A DNA stretch of 64,000 nt. Source: Paramarasmius palmivorus (lineage: Eukaryota; Basidiomycota; Agaricomycetes; Agaricales; Marasmiaceae). Location of the stretch: assembly GCA_037176845.1 (NCBI GenBank), contig JAYKXP010000010.1:310001-374000 (forward strand), read 5' to 3'. Within the stretch, counting starts at the first letter, position 1; each line of letters starts with the position of its first letter. The position numbers and the translations under genes are program-made. Below, piece after piece: positions 33,477 through 45,053 of this stretch. A model generated the notes under the pieces. The model searched no databases. It was not told the origin of the DNA and saw nothing but the letters and a program-made list of their open reading frames with translations.

Positions 33477-33557
33477 TTGCGTCATCTTTGTTTGGATATA
33501 AACACCATCAAAAGTCTGGAGTTTTTCAAAAATATTCTAGGGATTCGTAAATTGCTG
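33477..33557 (-). repeat. Right terminal inverted repeat, 81 bp
   Basis: Mirror copy of the left repeat with no differences; on the plus strand it starts TTGCGTCATC and ends GTAAATTGCTG. Confidence 0.95.
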
Positions 33558-34722
33558 TCAGAAATCAGGCTTTGCGCGCGTCTTTCTGTGCGCTTTGATG
33601 GCGCTTGCGTGCCTTCCCTTTTGTCCTCTTTGCTGTCCTGTACTAGGTAGTTTGCTATGTACATTACATCACCGAAAATCCATGGAACTTGACTATATAT
33701 TGAACCCTATCAATTTAGGCCAAAAATCTAATGTCCCCGCAATGAAATCTGTTATATTTGAGATAAATAAGTGAAATAAGTCGCAAAAAGTACAGATTTA
33801 GGGTAAGCGTTAAATTTGACGTCAGATTTAAGGAAATTTAAGGGCAGCAAGTTCGGCTCGCGCCTTACGGCGCGTGTCCTGTTAAATCTAGTAATGCACT
33901 TTTTACGCTCACACCTTATGGAATGTTGATCCGGACACACGTTCACTAACTGTGCTCATTTCGAGGCATTTATTGGAGTGAAAAAAATGTCAGTTGAGCT
34001 ATATTCAGAGTTACTAAAGCTACAAATTCATCTAGGGCACAACTCAACGCTCGGAGTCTCACATATCAGTGTCACGGTGTGACTTGACTCCGGACACACA
34101 ACTTCAGCCGAGACCGCATTGATAAGCGGCGGCACTCACATTTAAGGAAATTTAAGGATGACGGTAAATTTTCCTGAATATCGTAACTTATTCTGCCCAG
34201 AAATTTGGGTGGGAGCATGTCTTATAGACCCCCCTCTGCTCCACGAAGTAAGATTCCTGAGGAGAGCAAACAATTTTATGGGTGGTTAGCAGGCATTCCT
34301 CGCGGATCTGAACAATTTTGCCAGTACAATATTTCTATTCTTTTGGATGTCTGACTGGTGGCAAGCATGTATACACCATCTATACTAGGAGTTCTATCGA
34401 GAGCCTATATACTTAAAACCTGCACAGCTTGTGAGCATATCCTAGGTCAATATCTTGACAACTTCGCCGACTTGAGAAGAACGCTTTGCGCCTCACTACT
34501 AGTCACGAGCGTTCCCTAGTTTCTTGGGGCTGCTGAATTGTGTTCATTATGGGGGCATCCTCACGAATTTGTTCTGCGTCATAAGAGGATGCAAAATTCG
34601 GAGGCGCGATCGCGAAGGGCGGGCGCTGAAAAAATCAATCAATTCAGTGCGACTTCTTAAATCCCAATATAACGCACAGATCAACGGAGTTTGAACAACT
34701 GAACGCCTTCCAGTTTGGCTCT
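33558..34722. other. No supported gene; short dispersed repeats
   Basis: About 1.2 kb with no open frame worth calling. The 18-base string ATTTAAGGAAATTTAAGG occurs twice in direct orientation (33826-33843 and 34140-34157). CCGGACACAC also occurs twice (about 33931 and 34091). This may be decayed transposon sequence. Confidence 0.45.
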
Positions 34723-35886
34723 TCAATACATTCCCGAGCTACTAAGTATACTCAAGGTAGTAACGTCCACATCCCGGTCCGGATTCGACAGAGCGGCTCT
34801 GATATTACGAAATAGGTAGCTGATCATACAATTCTGGATGGCTGTATGTGGTGCCACAGCGATCAGTCCATAGATCTCTGGAAGAGTGCCTATGGAGGAG
34901 ATGACAAGGATTATGATGGTTGTGATAACATATGCCCTACAGTTGTGTTAGAGAATTAGGATAAGCATCCTTGGGTGAAACACCACTCACAGTATATACT
35001 TCTGGCCGTCCCACCAAAGTCTTCGCGAAAACTCAGGTAAGTGTTTCCCTCGTAATGTGCGACGAATTTTTGCGATCCCTCCTCGGTGAGTTCCATCCCC
35101 GTCATTAAGAGGTATGAGCTTGACCGAAATAGCGAAGAAAATGGCCAAATTGTTGACCAACGGCGCCGAGGCTAGTACTTGATTGAGCCAGAGGTTCGTT
35201 TGGATGACTGTACAATATGAACTTGTGGGCGTGGCTTTTCTCCCGACACCCAAAAACGGCATGAAGACCGAAGAGGCCATGACAACCAGGAAGGAACCCG
35301 TAAAGGCAGCAATCACTCGGCGATTTTCCATGTAGAACGCACGTACACAGAGAAAGAGGAGAAGAGAAGTAGACGTTACGATGGAGGGCAAAGCACCAAA
35401 CATGATGCTACCCACAAGAAAACACCGTTCGCCAAGTGGAGCAGCTGTGAAGGATGTCAACGTCTATAGCGAAACCTGACCAGTGGCCGTAACTGACTGA
35501 AGAATATTGTGCCAATCACCGCACAGAACAGGGTATTTAATCTGTCATTGAAGCGTTTGAAATGCTAGCGATATAGATATACATAAACGAAAATTACCTG
35601 CACCAAAAGTAAACAATTGTTGGTAACCTGATCCTCCGCTTCAAGAAGAGCCTGTATTCTTCTTCCAGATGGACAATAAGATCCCATAGGAACATCTGAA
35701 ATTCTGTGTAATCAATAGAGAATATGGAGAACCAGCAAACATTGAAATGACGTACTCCACAAGTACCAGCACACACGTATGAGGCAATTGGGTAGGGCGG
35801 TCCTTCGTCCATGAGTCGAAGGCTCGCGGTACGTGTTCCTCTATGAGAGGGGAAGTCTCGGAGACTTGCGCCTGCCCAGCGTTCAT
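34723..35886 (-). CDS. DUF6533 domain membrane protein, second copy
   Basis: A multi-exon gene starting at ATG 35886 (MNAGQAQVSETSPLIEEHVP). The family's first helix region reads LWDLIVHLEEEYRLFLKRRI. Later exons supply several hydrophobic spans (VTSTSLLLFLCVRAFY, VIAAFTGSFLVVMASSVF, LNQVLASAPLVNNLAIFFAI). The last exon carries AYVITTIIILVISSIG, then AIQNCMISYLFRNIRAALS, the family-type ending, and stops at 34723. Seven spans are plausible. Function is unknown; members often occur as expanded families in mushrooms. It differs clearly from the copy at 1318, so it is not a recent duplicate. Confidence 0.72.
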
Positions 35887-36798
35887 GCAGAATTAAAGCT
35901 TTTCGCTGAGAATTGGGGGCATGATGAACCTGACCTGGAATTTGGCAGGTAATGAATGGATGCCATAACTATGGCACCGAATCGGTCTGAGTAGGGTGCA
36001 ACCTGGACCTCGTGTTTTGATTGGCAATGTTAATTACGGTGTTTTTACTAGTCTGTTTGCACCACGTCCCATCTCGTTCTTGACGGCCACCGTGGCGAAA
36101 TGAGAGCCGACCCATAGTACAAATTTCCTGAAAGCACGTTCTCTGTGATATGGGTTATTCGAAGGAAGCGGAAGCCTGGAACCTGCTCACGGAAAGAGTT
36201 TCAGCTACCTAGTCCAACATCCAAGGCATTCTCCGTGCACATTCCCCAAGTCTCGCGACTCGCTAAAGCAAAGTCGGATCCCGTTCATGACAGTATAAAT
36301 GAGCGGGTTGTATCCGACGATCCGCAGATCGAGAGCCTCGTCATTACAGTCACCGCAAAAATAGACAGACTACGACCAGCCTATGGCGTTGATCCTGAGA
36401 TACGGAGGCCGAACTATGACTCTTACCTATCAGGTATGTAGTGAACTGTGAGATGCAACACATATCTTCAGATACTGTGTAACACGCACCTAGACCATTT
36501 GCAGATAATTGCATCATGTCTGCCATACTAGCGTCCGCAGACTTATATCTATTCATCTTTGCCGTACTTAGAGTGCGCGAGCGGGACTGCATAAGATGTG
36601 TGTCGATTGGCGAAGTGTCGGCCTGCTTCAGGTAAGCAATATTGATGCGCCTGCCATGCATTTGGCTTGACAACACTTGCATTCGGTTCTCCAGTCGCAA
36701 ATGTGTTTGCGGGTCCTGACATTCAAATCAATATAAATCAAACACGTATATTGTTCTTGGCCGCTGACAGAAGACTATTATACATACAATACATCATT
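35887..36798. other. No supported gene
   Basis: A plus-strand frame of 98 codons (36145-36441) is open and followed by a GTATGT donor-like site. Its protein shows nothing familiar, so it is only noted. Confidence 0.35.
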
Positions 36799-38167
36799 TC
36801 ACAGCTGTTGGCGTATTGAGGCACCAAACGGCTGCGGTGGCCTCACTGCATGCCCGTTCAAAATCCATTGCCGCTCGAGTTCGACGTAATTATCGACAGA
36901 ATCTAGGAGTGTCTATATGAAGCATCATTAATTAACAGCAGGAAACACGTTGGAATCAAATACTCGCCTGTTCGAAAGAATAGAAATCTTCCTTTTTCAT
37001 ATCGAGAACCTCCGCAATCCGACTGAAGTCGACGTAAGGGCGTTCTACTGGCTTACTGGGCGTAGCCTTAATAAGTCTGTCTTTCAAAGTAGGTCGTTTC
37101 TCTCTTAGAATTTCGACTGATCTAGGCCAATCGAATGCATGAGGCGACACAAACACCAATCGCTTTCTGCCAATCCGAGAAGTTGGAACAGAATGGGTGA
37201 TGGCAAGAATCAACGCTTTGGCTACATCTCGCACGTCAACGTATCCAGAGGAAGATGTGAATCGACCGTTGGGTTTGATTAAGTTCCAGATGGCCGGTAT
37301 CATGGACGGGAAAACTGGAGACGGCAAGAATAGGTCCTTTGGCCATGGACCATATACAGCTGGAGGACTCACTGAATATAAGACAAATCAGCCTAATTAA
37401 TGCTGGAAAAAAAAACAAAACAAAAGGCGTACCGACGGTAACCTCCACATCAGGATGCGCTTCTGCCCATTCCCAGATCGCGAGTTCGCTATATTTTTTG
37501 GCAGCGCAGTAACTATCGTAGAAGTTGTTTCGGCTGATAGCCTCTTCTATGGTGATTGGGTTCCAGTCTGCGTAACCTGTTAGCGGTATGGTCGTTAAAT
37601 AAACGAGAAGTCTTACCATCGTGTTTCCATGTTCCTTGGGAATTATATACTGCAGCTGTAGACCCAGTAACGACAACATGTTTGACTCCGTTAGCTTCTG
37701 CTTCTTTGATGATGTTCATAGAGCCCTCGATGGTTCCCTGTTCTAACGTCAGTCTCCCGGTTGTATGATTACTGTCCTCGACATTCACCGCGATCATGTT
37801 CTGCGGTCTCTCACCCCGAGGGATGTAATATGCAAGGTGAATTAATGCCCATACGTCTTTCATCCCACACCCAACTCGATCTCGACTCAAGTCAGCAATC
37901 TCTATGACCTCAAAGCGTTTGCTGAACGAAGTGAAAGACTGTCGGAGGTGTTCGACCTTTTCCCCGCGAGCAGTTCTGGTTTGTCGAGTCATTCAGCAAA
38001 AGTTCGATGGCGAGAAGTAGGATCATACCCTCGTACATGGAAGCCAGCTTCTAACAATTGTTGGCATACGGTTGACCCTATGTAACCGGATGCGCCAGTA
38101 ACCTATATCCGAGTCAGTGAAAAGTTCAACGAACTCATAAAAGACGCACAAAAACGATGCGTGTCAT
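36799..38167 (-). CDS. Extended SDR reductase, copy C
   Basis: Third member of the local SDR family, with the same exon plan as copies A and B. The first exon, MTRIVF, leads into VTGASGYIGS. TARGEKVEHLRQSF, VIEIADLSRD, WALIHLAYYIPRGER and the catalytic YCAAK follow, preceded by DWNPITIEEAISRNN. The C-terminal part reads GYVDVRDVAKALILAITHSV. The last exon reads TLLDSVDNYVELERQW and carries a longer tail ending ASIRQQL. It is separated from copy B by the transposon and the DUF6533 gene. Probably cytosolic; substrate unknown. Confidence 0.82.
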
Positions 38168-38464
38168 TTAACGATAGAGGGTGTAGAAGACGTGTTCCGG
38201 TAATCCTTGAGGCCGGGTGAAAAGGTCATGGGAGCAACATGGACACAAGTAGAGCTGTAACGTGAATCCGTACAAGTTCAATGAGTGGTGAGAGAATATG
38301 TAACCCTAGAATTCTACCAGCGCTTGTTAGGGTTACGACCGGTGTTAACGCGTTAACCGCCAACCACCGCGTCGAAATGACTCCGACAATGTCATGCAGT
38401 CTGCTCAGTGCTCACCGTCGTCAAGCACGGTCCCGTTCGTGTCCGGATATTACACTGACAGCCA
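38168..38464. other. Divergent promoter region SDR copy C / F-box
   Basis: About 300 bases between two divergently transcribed genes. Apart from the TATA box listed next, nothing is recognised. Confidence 0.35.
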
Positions 38465-38472
38465 TATATAAG
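38465..38472 (+). promoter_or_regulatory. TATA box of F-box gene
   Basis: TATATAAG, 54 bases before the F-box ATG at 38526. This is a plausible core promoter. Confidence 0.5.
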
Positions 38473-38525
38473 CGCGGACATTGTTTACCTCGCTAAACCG
38501 CCTCCATCGACGCTTTCGCCGCCTC

Positions 38526-39872
38526 ATGGATACTCTACCTCCCGAAATTTTGGCTCGCATCTTCGAGATTGGTATTCATGCATGGGGTACAACTCTCATA
38601 TCAAAACTCTCCCATACGTGCCGTCATTGGAAATCAGTGGTAGATTCAACACCTCGGCTTTGGGGCATTATCCAGGTCTCCAAGAAAAGTAAGCGGCTGG
38701 ATTCCCATCTTACGAAGGCGAGGGAGGCGCCACTGTCAGTGACAGTGTCTGGTGTTCAGTCCCTACCACCGAAATTACTTTCGTTGGCGCGGAATTGGGA
38801 ATTTGCGGACGTGTCCATTTTGTCATTGCAGGGGACGAGGCGAGACCAATTCCCGTCGCTCGAGGTGTTGGTATTGAAGGGATCAAGTTGGCGAGAGGCA
38901 CTTCAGAAGGAGACTGCTGATGCTTTCTTTGATGGGGAGCACAGCCCCCAGTCGTCCCTTCGTTCCCTCACCGTTGACAAGGTGTCGAATGCAAAATGGG
39001 TTACTGGCTTTTTATCTCCCTTGGTAACCTACCTAAAGATCACTGCGCAAGATGAAAGATACCCAGTTGGCCACTATCTTCGCAGGACCGACGGTGCCCA
39101 ACACGACGTCTTATCGTATCTTAGGCGGACCCCAAAGCTTGCAGAACTACACATCGGTTGTATCAGCATTCGTATTGACAATAATCGCCGCGATGTACAT
39201 CTACCCAACCTCTCCACACTCTGCGCATCGCAATCCACCTCTCCCAACACCCCCGAATGTCTTGCTCATATCTGCGCCCCAGCGCTTCAAACCCTTTCCA
39301 TCTCCAACACCGAAAGTACCCCTTCGATGTGGCACGCTAGGGAAATTCGGTCGTGTCGTGGTCTATTTACACAATGGAGCCATCCGTCGTTCATCCCAGT
39401 CCATTTACACACCCTCGAACTCCGGCATTGTTTAGGTCCCGGTGACATTCCATTCCTTATTCGATGGTTGTACAGACTGCCTCATCTCGTCAGGCTTATC
39501 GTGCAATATGATAGCCATCATGTTTACGAAAGTGGAGAAAGCAATGACACCGAAGAAAGCAATCTCCTTCTAGCCTTGAGTCTTCTCAAGCCTGTGGATG
39601 CCAACACGCAGCCTGTATTTGGGCGAAGAGACGTTGCGCTATGCCCGTCTTTGTACCAACTCACGATGGAAGTTGACGTGGATGTTCTTGACCTCCTTGC
39701 CGTCGTAAAGGCTCGAGGCTCCCGTTCAAGCAATACAGGAGCATTGCAGGTCGTTTATGCACCATTCTGTGGTGATGGAACTATGGATGACGTGGTTACA
39801 GAGTTGAAAAGTTCCGTGCATGTAGCGTCGTGCACTTGCTTAGGCTGCGAGCTGGAAATTTGTGCGAGGTAA
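38526..39872 (+). CDS. F-box protein
   Basis: An open frame of 448 residues from ATG 38526. The N-terminus is a fungal F-box: MDTLPPEILARIFEIG, then LISKLSHTCRHWKSVVDSTP and LW. It should bind SKP1 and act as a substrate adaptor of an SCF ubiquitin ligase. The rest is leucine rich and irregular, in the style of basidiomycete F-box/LRR-like proteins, with CAPALQTLSISNTES and TLELRHCLG blocks. The C-terminus is uncertain. The stop TAA at 39870 is part of GTAAGT, a perfect donor. Splicing to CAACAG near 39910 would add about 14 residues, ending PRML. Confidence 0.8.
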   Translation: MDTLPPEILARIFEIGIHAWGTTLISKLSHTCRHWKSVVDSTPRLWGIIQVSKKSKRLDSHLTKAREAPLSVTVSGVQSLPPKLLSLARNWEFADVSILSLQGTRRDQFPSLEVLVLKGSSWREALQKETADAFFDGEHSPQSSLRSLTVDKVSNAKWVTGFLSPLVTYLKITAQDERYPVGHYLRRTDGAQHDVLSYLRRTPKLAELHIGCISIRIDNNRRDVHLPNLSTLCASQSTSPNTPECLAHICAPALQTLSISNTESTPSMWHAREIRSCRGLFTQWSHPSFIPVHLHTLELRHCLGPGDIPFLIRWLYRLPHLVRLIVQYDSHHVYESGESNDTEESNLLLALSLLKPVDANTQPVFGRRDVALCPSLYQLTMEVDVDVLDLLAVVKARGSRSSNTGALQVVYAPFCGDGTMDDVVTELKSSVHVASCTCLGCELEICAR

Positions 39873-40134
39873 GTGCTTGAGCTTGGTTAAATTTTGGCGC
39901 ATGCTCAACAGAAGCGACTGCACAGATTCTAACTACCCGAGGATGTTATGACCCGGCTTCCTTGAGATTTGGATTTTACCAGTTACTTAGTAGTGTACAT
40001 ATGCATCCGATTCTGTAGACTACGATAGAAATAACCACGAGTCCCTGGCCGGGTGTGACTGTGTTGATCTCTGCTTACTATTATTATAAGCTTCTGTGCT
40101 TCTGACTGTCATCGTGAGCTGTTGCAGTATCGTT

Positions 40135-41358
40135 ATGGTGCGGTTATCTTGCTCGTCAACTACAACCATGAAGACCTAATCACTTAGTTGTCAACAGTCT
40201 TTGAACGAACCTCCTTCATCGTCCGTTACAGGGCGCAGGTTTCTTTCGTTAACACCCAAGTCATCAGCTAATGACTCCTTTACTGTGCTATGCTACAATA
40301 TTCTCTGCGAACAATACGCATCACCAAATCTCTATCCTTACGTTCCTCGAGACATGTTAGCATGGAAGTCCCGGAAACAGCGTATCCTGGAGGAGATAGT
40401 ACACTATCGTTGTGACTTTGTATGCCTCCAAGAGGTCGACTGGGCAGCTTATGAGAATTTCTTTGTTCCTGGGCTTGGGAAGGAGGATTACGAGGGTGTT
40501 TACTGCCCAGCATGGGCAAAGACGATGGGAGCAGAGAAGATTAGGCCTACTGATGGGTGTGCGGTGTTTTTCAGGAAGAATAGGTGCGTTGCTCACGTTA
40601 TAGCAATTGAGGAATTGCCATTGACCGCCTGCCTTCAAGATACCGGCTTCTAGAGAAGAAGTTTATCGAGTACACCGACCTAGCTCAACAGCGTCAGGAC
40701 TTGAAAACGTCGAACGATGTCCGTGAAAGGTTACTGTCGAGAGGCAACATCGCCGTCTTGTGTCTGCTTGAAAGCTTGACCACAGGAAAACACATTCTCC
40801 TCGTCAACACTCATATCTTCTGGGATCCCAAATTCAAAGATGTCAAGCTCGTACAAGTCGGTCTGTTGACAGAAGAGATTGCGAGGATGAGAAACGCAGG
40901 TTCGTTGGATACGCCAGTCATCTTATGCGGAGATTTCAATTCTCTTCCCGACTCTGGCGTGTATGAATTCTTGTCGTCGGGGTCGGTTCCAAAGGACCAT
41001 CCAGACTTCATGAATTGTTCGTATGGTCGTTTCACGAGCGAAGGAATGAACCACGACTTAGGTATCAGAAGCGCCAATGCCACCGATGGCAAGGAAAGGT
41101 TCCCTTGGACACATTATGTCGCTCATTTCAATGGGGTCCTCGATTATATCTGGTACTCATCCGCTCATCTTGAGATCAACACGATTCTTGGGGAGGCCGA
41201 CAGCGACTACATTGAGAGAGAGAAGGTTGTCGGGCTTCCAAATGCCCATTTCCCTAGCGAGTGCGTATCCCGAAGCAAGCTTCGAAGTAGGTGCTAACTT
41301 CTACCTTCGTCCTAGCCATATTGCAATATTGGGCGAATTCTCCACGAAAACAGGGTGA
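40135..41358 (+). CDS. CCR4-like endonuclease/exonuclease/phosphatase domain protein
   Basis: Four exons: 40135-40137 (start codon alone), 40198-40583, 40640-41260, 41316-41358. The protein is an EEP-fold nuclease of the CCR4/nocturnin group, likely a poly(A)-specific 3' exonuclease or related. Landmarks: FTVLCYNILCEQYASP, the Mg-binding QE in DFVCLQEVDW, VNTHIFWDP, the GDFNSLPDS motif, and the final His in FPSDHIAILGEF. The 3' splice site at TTCAAG (40639) restores the KNRYRLLEKKFIEYTDL frame. It lacks the leucine-rich repeats found in the yeast-type CCR4, so it is a short paralogue of about 350 residues. Confidence 0.82.
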
Positions 41359-41476
41359 AGAAATATTCTTTTGGAGTGTAAAGCATGAATAGGCCAGTGA
41401 AATACAATAATATGTACGAGTACGCGTCGAAAGAAGTGCGATGGAACAATGATAGCCGTTAAAGTCTTTACTATGG

Positions 41477-42676
41477 TCATAGCAGTTCCTTGAATAGTTG
41501 TACCGCTCTTTCAGGATCAACCCAGTGCACCTGGCAGAAATTAGTCTTTGCGGGAAGTGTATAAGGAAGTAGAACTGACGAAATGGTTGATCCCTTCAGC
41601 TAGCTTGTACTCGATCTTAGTCCATCCGCCGAACAACCTCTCATCGTCCTGTACGGCCCACAACCCTGCAATACCAAATGCGCCAGTTTTGTCTCCACAC
41701 AAGAAACACCGCTTCAAATGCGGAAAGCCGTCTGCAACCTCCTTGCTGAAGAAGGCCTTGCGATAAACAGCCGATAGCTGGTCGCTGAGGTAGAGGGTGT
41801 ACGGAACGTCTACACCCGCCACCGAGTCATCGAACGTTGTGATGGCGCTTAGGGTGTCGGCACCAAAGGTGAAGAAAGTTGGAGTGTGATTCGGAGACGC
41901 CACCACCCAAGACAACTGGTCCAGGTCCCGCGTCGAAAGGTCGCCATGATCAAAGAATGATGTGGCCCACTGAGCAAAGGCTTTTAGACGTGATTCGCGA
42001 GGTAGTTGGTCGTCGGTCAGTGGCAGCCACGACTGACGTGGTGGAGGCAGTCCAATGATCATAGGTGCAGCTTCTAGCGAATAGTGAGCAATGGTCAAAG
42101 CTAGAATGGGACAGAAATTTACCGTAGAATATCAGAGAACGTAGATATCTGCCTAGCCGAGCACGAACATCAGAGGGCAGTGTCAACGAGCTACCAACTG
42201 CTGCCGCAGCATGACTAGAACCAATAGACCACCCTAAGATCGCGACGCCACCGCATGTCCCATCCGCAGAAAGAGGGGGTAGATCAAATTCTTGGATGAA
42301 AGTGTCGATAAAGGTAGCGATTTCGTGTCCTCTGGCTTCTAAAAACGCGTTTTTTTCCGCTTGTGACGAGTTTGGACTTGTGATGGCATCCAGCTCTTCA
42401 GTTGTGTAGGCCGTTGAACCAGGGAACGCTCGACGATTGATGGCTACAAAGCGGATGCCATGTGTTGTTGCAATATCCACGATCTTGGAAAATATCGCTG
42501 CTTGTTGCGTTAATAAGGGAGCAAGACAAAGAGCATTTCGGACATGTACCGTTTGTAAAAATCATCCCATGTACTGCAAAAATTGTCGTGTAGCATGTTC
42601 GCGAAGGTGCGCCGCTATCGAGGTATGAGAGCTCTGCTCCAGTCGCATTATTGACAGTAATAGTGCTAAAGTCCAT
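41477..42676 (-). CDS. Alpha/beta-hydrolase
   Basis: Four or so exons on the minus strand encode about 340 residues. The oxyanion-hole segment is FAVHGMIF. The nucleophile elbow is GWSIGS (GxSxG). The catalytic His may be in EGINHFVHWVDPE, near the C-terminus, supplied by splicing at TGCCAG to the last exon (ending LFKELL). The start is MDFSTITVNN at 42676. Substrate unknown; such hydrolases are common in Agaricomycetes. It is convergent with the CCR4-like gene, 118 bp apart. No signal peptide is seen, so it is probably cytosolic. Confidence 0.82.
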
Positions 42677-43622
42677 CTTTCTGAGGCGATGCGACTGAAA
42701 GAGGATTGTGAAAGAGAATGAACACCAAAAGCTTCTTGCTTCTCCAATTATAAAGGAATACCGGTCCTATCATTCGGAGCCCGTTACGATCGTACCTCGA
42801 TGAAGAAGATTGACTACTGGCACCCTCCTGCCGGAAACAGTCCCAAAATATAGTAAATCTTTTCCTCCACGCTAGACACCATCAGCTGTCGTCTTTGACG
42901 TGCACACGTATGGGATAAGAGGGTAAGTTCTGCACAAAGCCTCTGCGTTTGAGCTACACTTGACAGTCAAAACCAAACGAAAACAAGGCTAGTATCTTAT
43001 TCTTACCCATATTTCAGCATAGCCAGAATGTCGCATTTCGAGTATACGGTCATGATGCATGATGCATGACGGAAGGTGGTGGTTGTGGTCTGGGTCAAGT
43101 GACGGGCGCTTAAAGGACCTCCTTCCTTTCTTTGCCATGGATGATGGCCTCTTTTTTCCCGAAGATGCTGTCCCTAGGTTTTTTTTTCGCTTCTTGGACA
43201 AGCAAGCGAAGACTACTCTCCGGCATTCTTGGGCGAGCATGACCTTGTGTTACACTATAGAGTGCATCACCCTCTACTATGTTGCCCAGAGTACAACATC
43301 TCAAGAAGCGGGGCTTCATTTTCAGTCTTCTCTGTCAACAGAAGCTCGAGTTACATGGCTAAGGTGTACGTCACGGGATCTTCCTCACGGGAGCGAAGAC
43401 TTTCACGTAGTAAGTGGCCGTTCTGCGATCCATCTTGACAGCCAGTAGAGCTCACGTCGAAACAGTGCAGGGACATTGACATGGCCTTCTGAGCCCTGAA
43501 ATGCTAAGATGAAGCATCATACGGGCAGAATGAATCTTACTTCTCATTTCCAAAGATGCAGAACTTCCTCACGAACATTAAGCTCAGGAGCTGTGCACCG
43601 GATATTTGGATTTGGCCCTTAG
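42677..43622. other. No firmly supported gene; possible 5' exons
   Basis: The next gene on the plus strand needs an upstream exon. One candidate starts at ATG 43354 (MAKVYVTGSSSRERRLSR), followed by a good GTAAGT donor at about 43409. A 129-codon frame at 43059-43448 overlaps it and is not recognised. Confidence 0.3.
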
Positions 43623-44821
43623 TGAGACTCCGATTCCCTATGCATCTCCTACTCCCGACCCTCCTAAAATCCAATCATACTCTCCTTTACCGTCTTCTAC
43701 ACCTTATCGAGGGACTAGTCCAAACTCAACGCATGGAGCAACTAGCCAGATCACTATTTGCTTTCAGTCTAAAGGCCTCTCAAACAGCGACTCATTTTGT
43801 CGTACGCCCATACACACCCCAAACCTGATGCCCAACTCTGAGGAGGATTACGAACTACGATGCCTCTCTCTTGGACCACTGTCGGTCAAGGGAATGGGTT
43901 TACACAACTGTGGGTATTTTGCACAAGTCATCAGCAGGAAGGGCTGTCGGAACGTGAGTCCTTCCATTCTCGCGGGCGTTGCTTCCATTCATACTAACTA
44001 AAAACAAGTCTGGCATGCGCCTCACGCTCGCAAAAGGAGACGTTATTTTCATCACGAACAACCAGATTCCGAAAAAGCCCGGATGGCTATTCGGGATTAA
44101 ACTCACCGCCGACAGTTCGTTGGCTGAGGTCGGTCTCGTTCACAGAGGTGACATTGTCGAATTGTCGGTGGACGACATCTCTAGGTGGCCAGAAATTGTC
44201 GACCGCCCCATTCCTTCATCTGTTTCATCGGTCATGTTCCTCGGTGGAAAAGCTGGCAAGATCCATTTCGGAATCCCCGCTCGAGTCGCATTTCGTAGGA
44301 CCGGTGCCGTTCGAGTCGGTTGTGGTGCACTTGGGTGGACACGAGAAAATGGCATCGACCGCATGGGGCATTATCTCGAAGTTGATGTTGGCGAGCTGGT
44401 CTTGCTTGTGGGATATGCGAGCGAGAACTACTATGCGATCAAGGCGAGTTATGACAGCCGCGAACGGGTATGGTCTGGTCTTCTGGATCATGAAGACGTT
44501 GTCCCGTTACGGCCGGCAGCTCTAGAGGGTGAAGATGTTGAGGTGATGGATGTGTTTCCTTCTCCCCGGAAGCAGAGTCACCATGTTGACGTTGGGTCAG
44601 AGAATGGTTTAGGTCGAGATGGATTGTTGGCAGAGGCCTCAACCGCTTCATTGGGGCTCAGAACCGCGAACGAATTACCAGCAGAACCAGTACTGACCAT
44701 TTGCGATGAAGATGTTAGGCCAAATCTCAAAAGGAAGAAGACGTCTATCACTCCTTCCGAGAGCCGTATCTTGAGGTGGAGATCCCAAGTTCACGAGAAA
44801 AGTAGATCACTGTTACATTAA
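43623..44821 (+). CDS. Unknown protein, beta-rich
   Basis: At least two exons (about 43623-43953 and 44008-44821; acceptor AACAAG). The 5' end is unsure: coding begins at an acceptor near 43622 or at ATG 43828 (MPNSEEDYELRCLSLGPLSV). The middle part alternates hydrophobic and polar residues (LTLAKGDVIFITNNQIPKK, YLEVDVGELVLLVGYASENY, VWSGLLDHEDVVPL). The last stretch has the look of an SH3-like fold ending in a proline-binding LDHEDVVPL strand, but this is weak. The tail after residue 200 is disordered with a basic KRKK patch. I do not recognise a family. Confidence 0.5.
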
Positions 44822-45053
44822 ACATCTATGTACGGCGTATTTAGTGGAACATGCACAATATTTTATCAATTACTAGGGGCGATTTGGGTAACCCGAACAG
44901 GTAGTGTGTGCTGGAATACTTATGAAATAAGGATAAATACAGTCGCAGTGTCGTCGGCATTCGTGAAATGTCTGGATCCGAAGAGGTATCCTAAACTCCT
45001 TCGTTCGTGAAAACAGGGTCCGTCATGATTTGCAGGTATGTTCTTGCAGGGAT

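Larger units (their letters stand above)
29763..33557. mobile_element. Tc1-like DNA transposon with a second gene, 3795 bp
   Basis: The element is bounded by 81-bp inverted repeats that match at every base (29763-29843 and 33477-33557). It encodes a DD34E transposase on the plus strand and a large unknown protein on the minus strand, tail to tail. The flanks are TC on both sides (29761-29762 and 33558-33559). The TA duplication usual for Tc1/mariner elements is not seen at the repeat ends; a TA pair occurs inside the repeats at 29771-29772 and 33548-33549. The perfect repeats imply recent insertion. The transposase has one in-frame TGA, so this copy may need help in trans. It sits between copies B and C of the SDR gene family. 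Confidence 0.9.
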
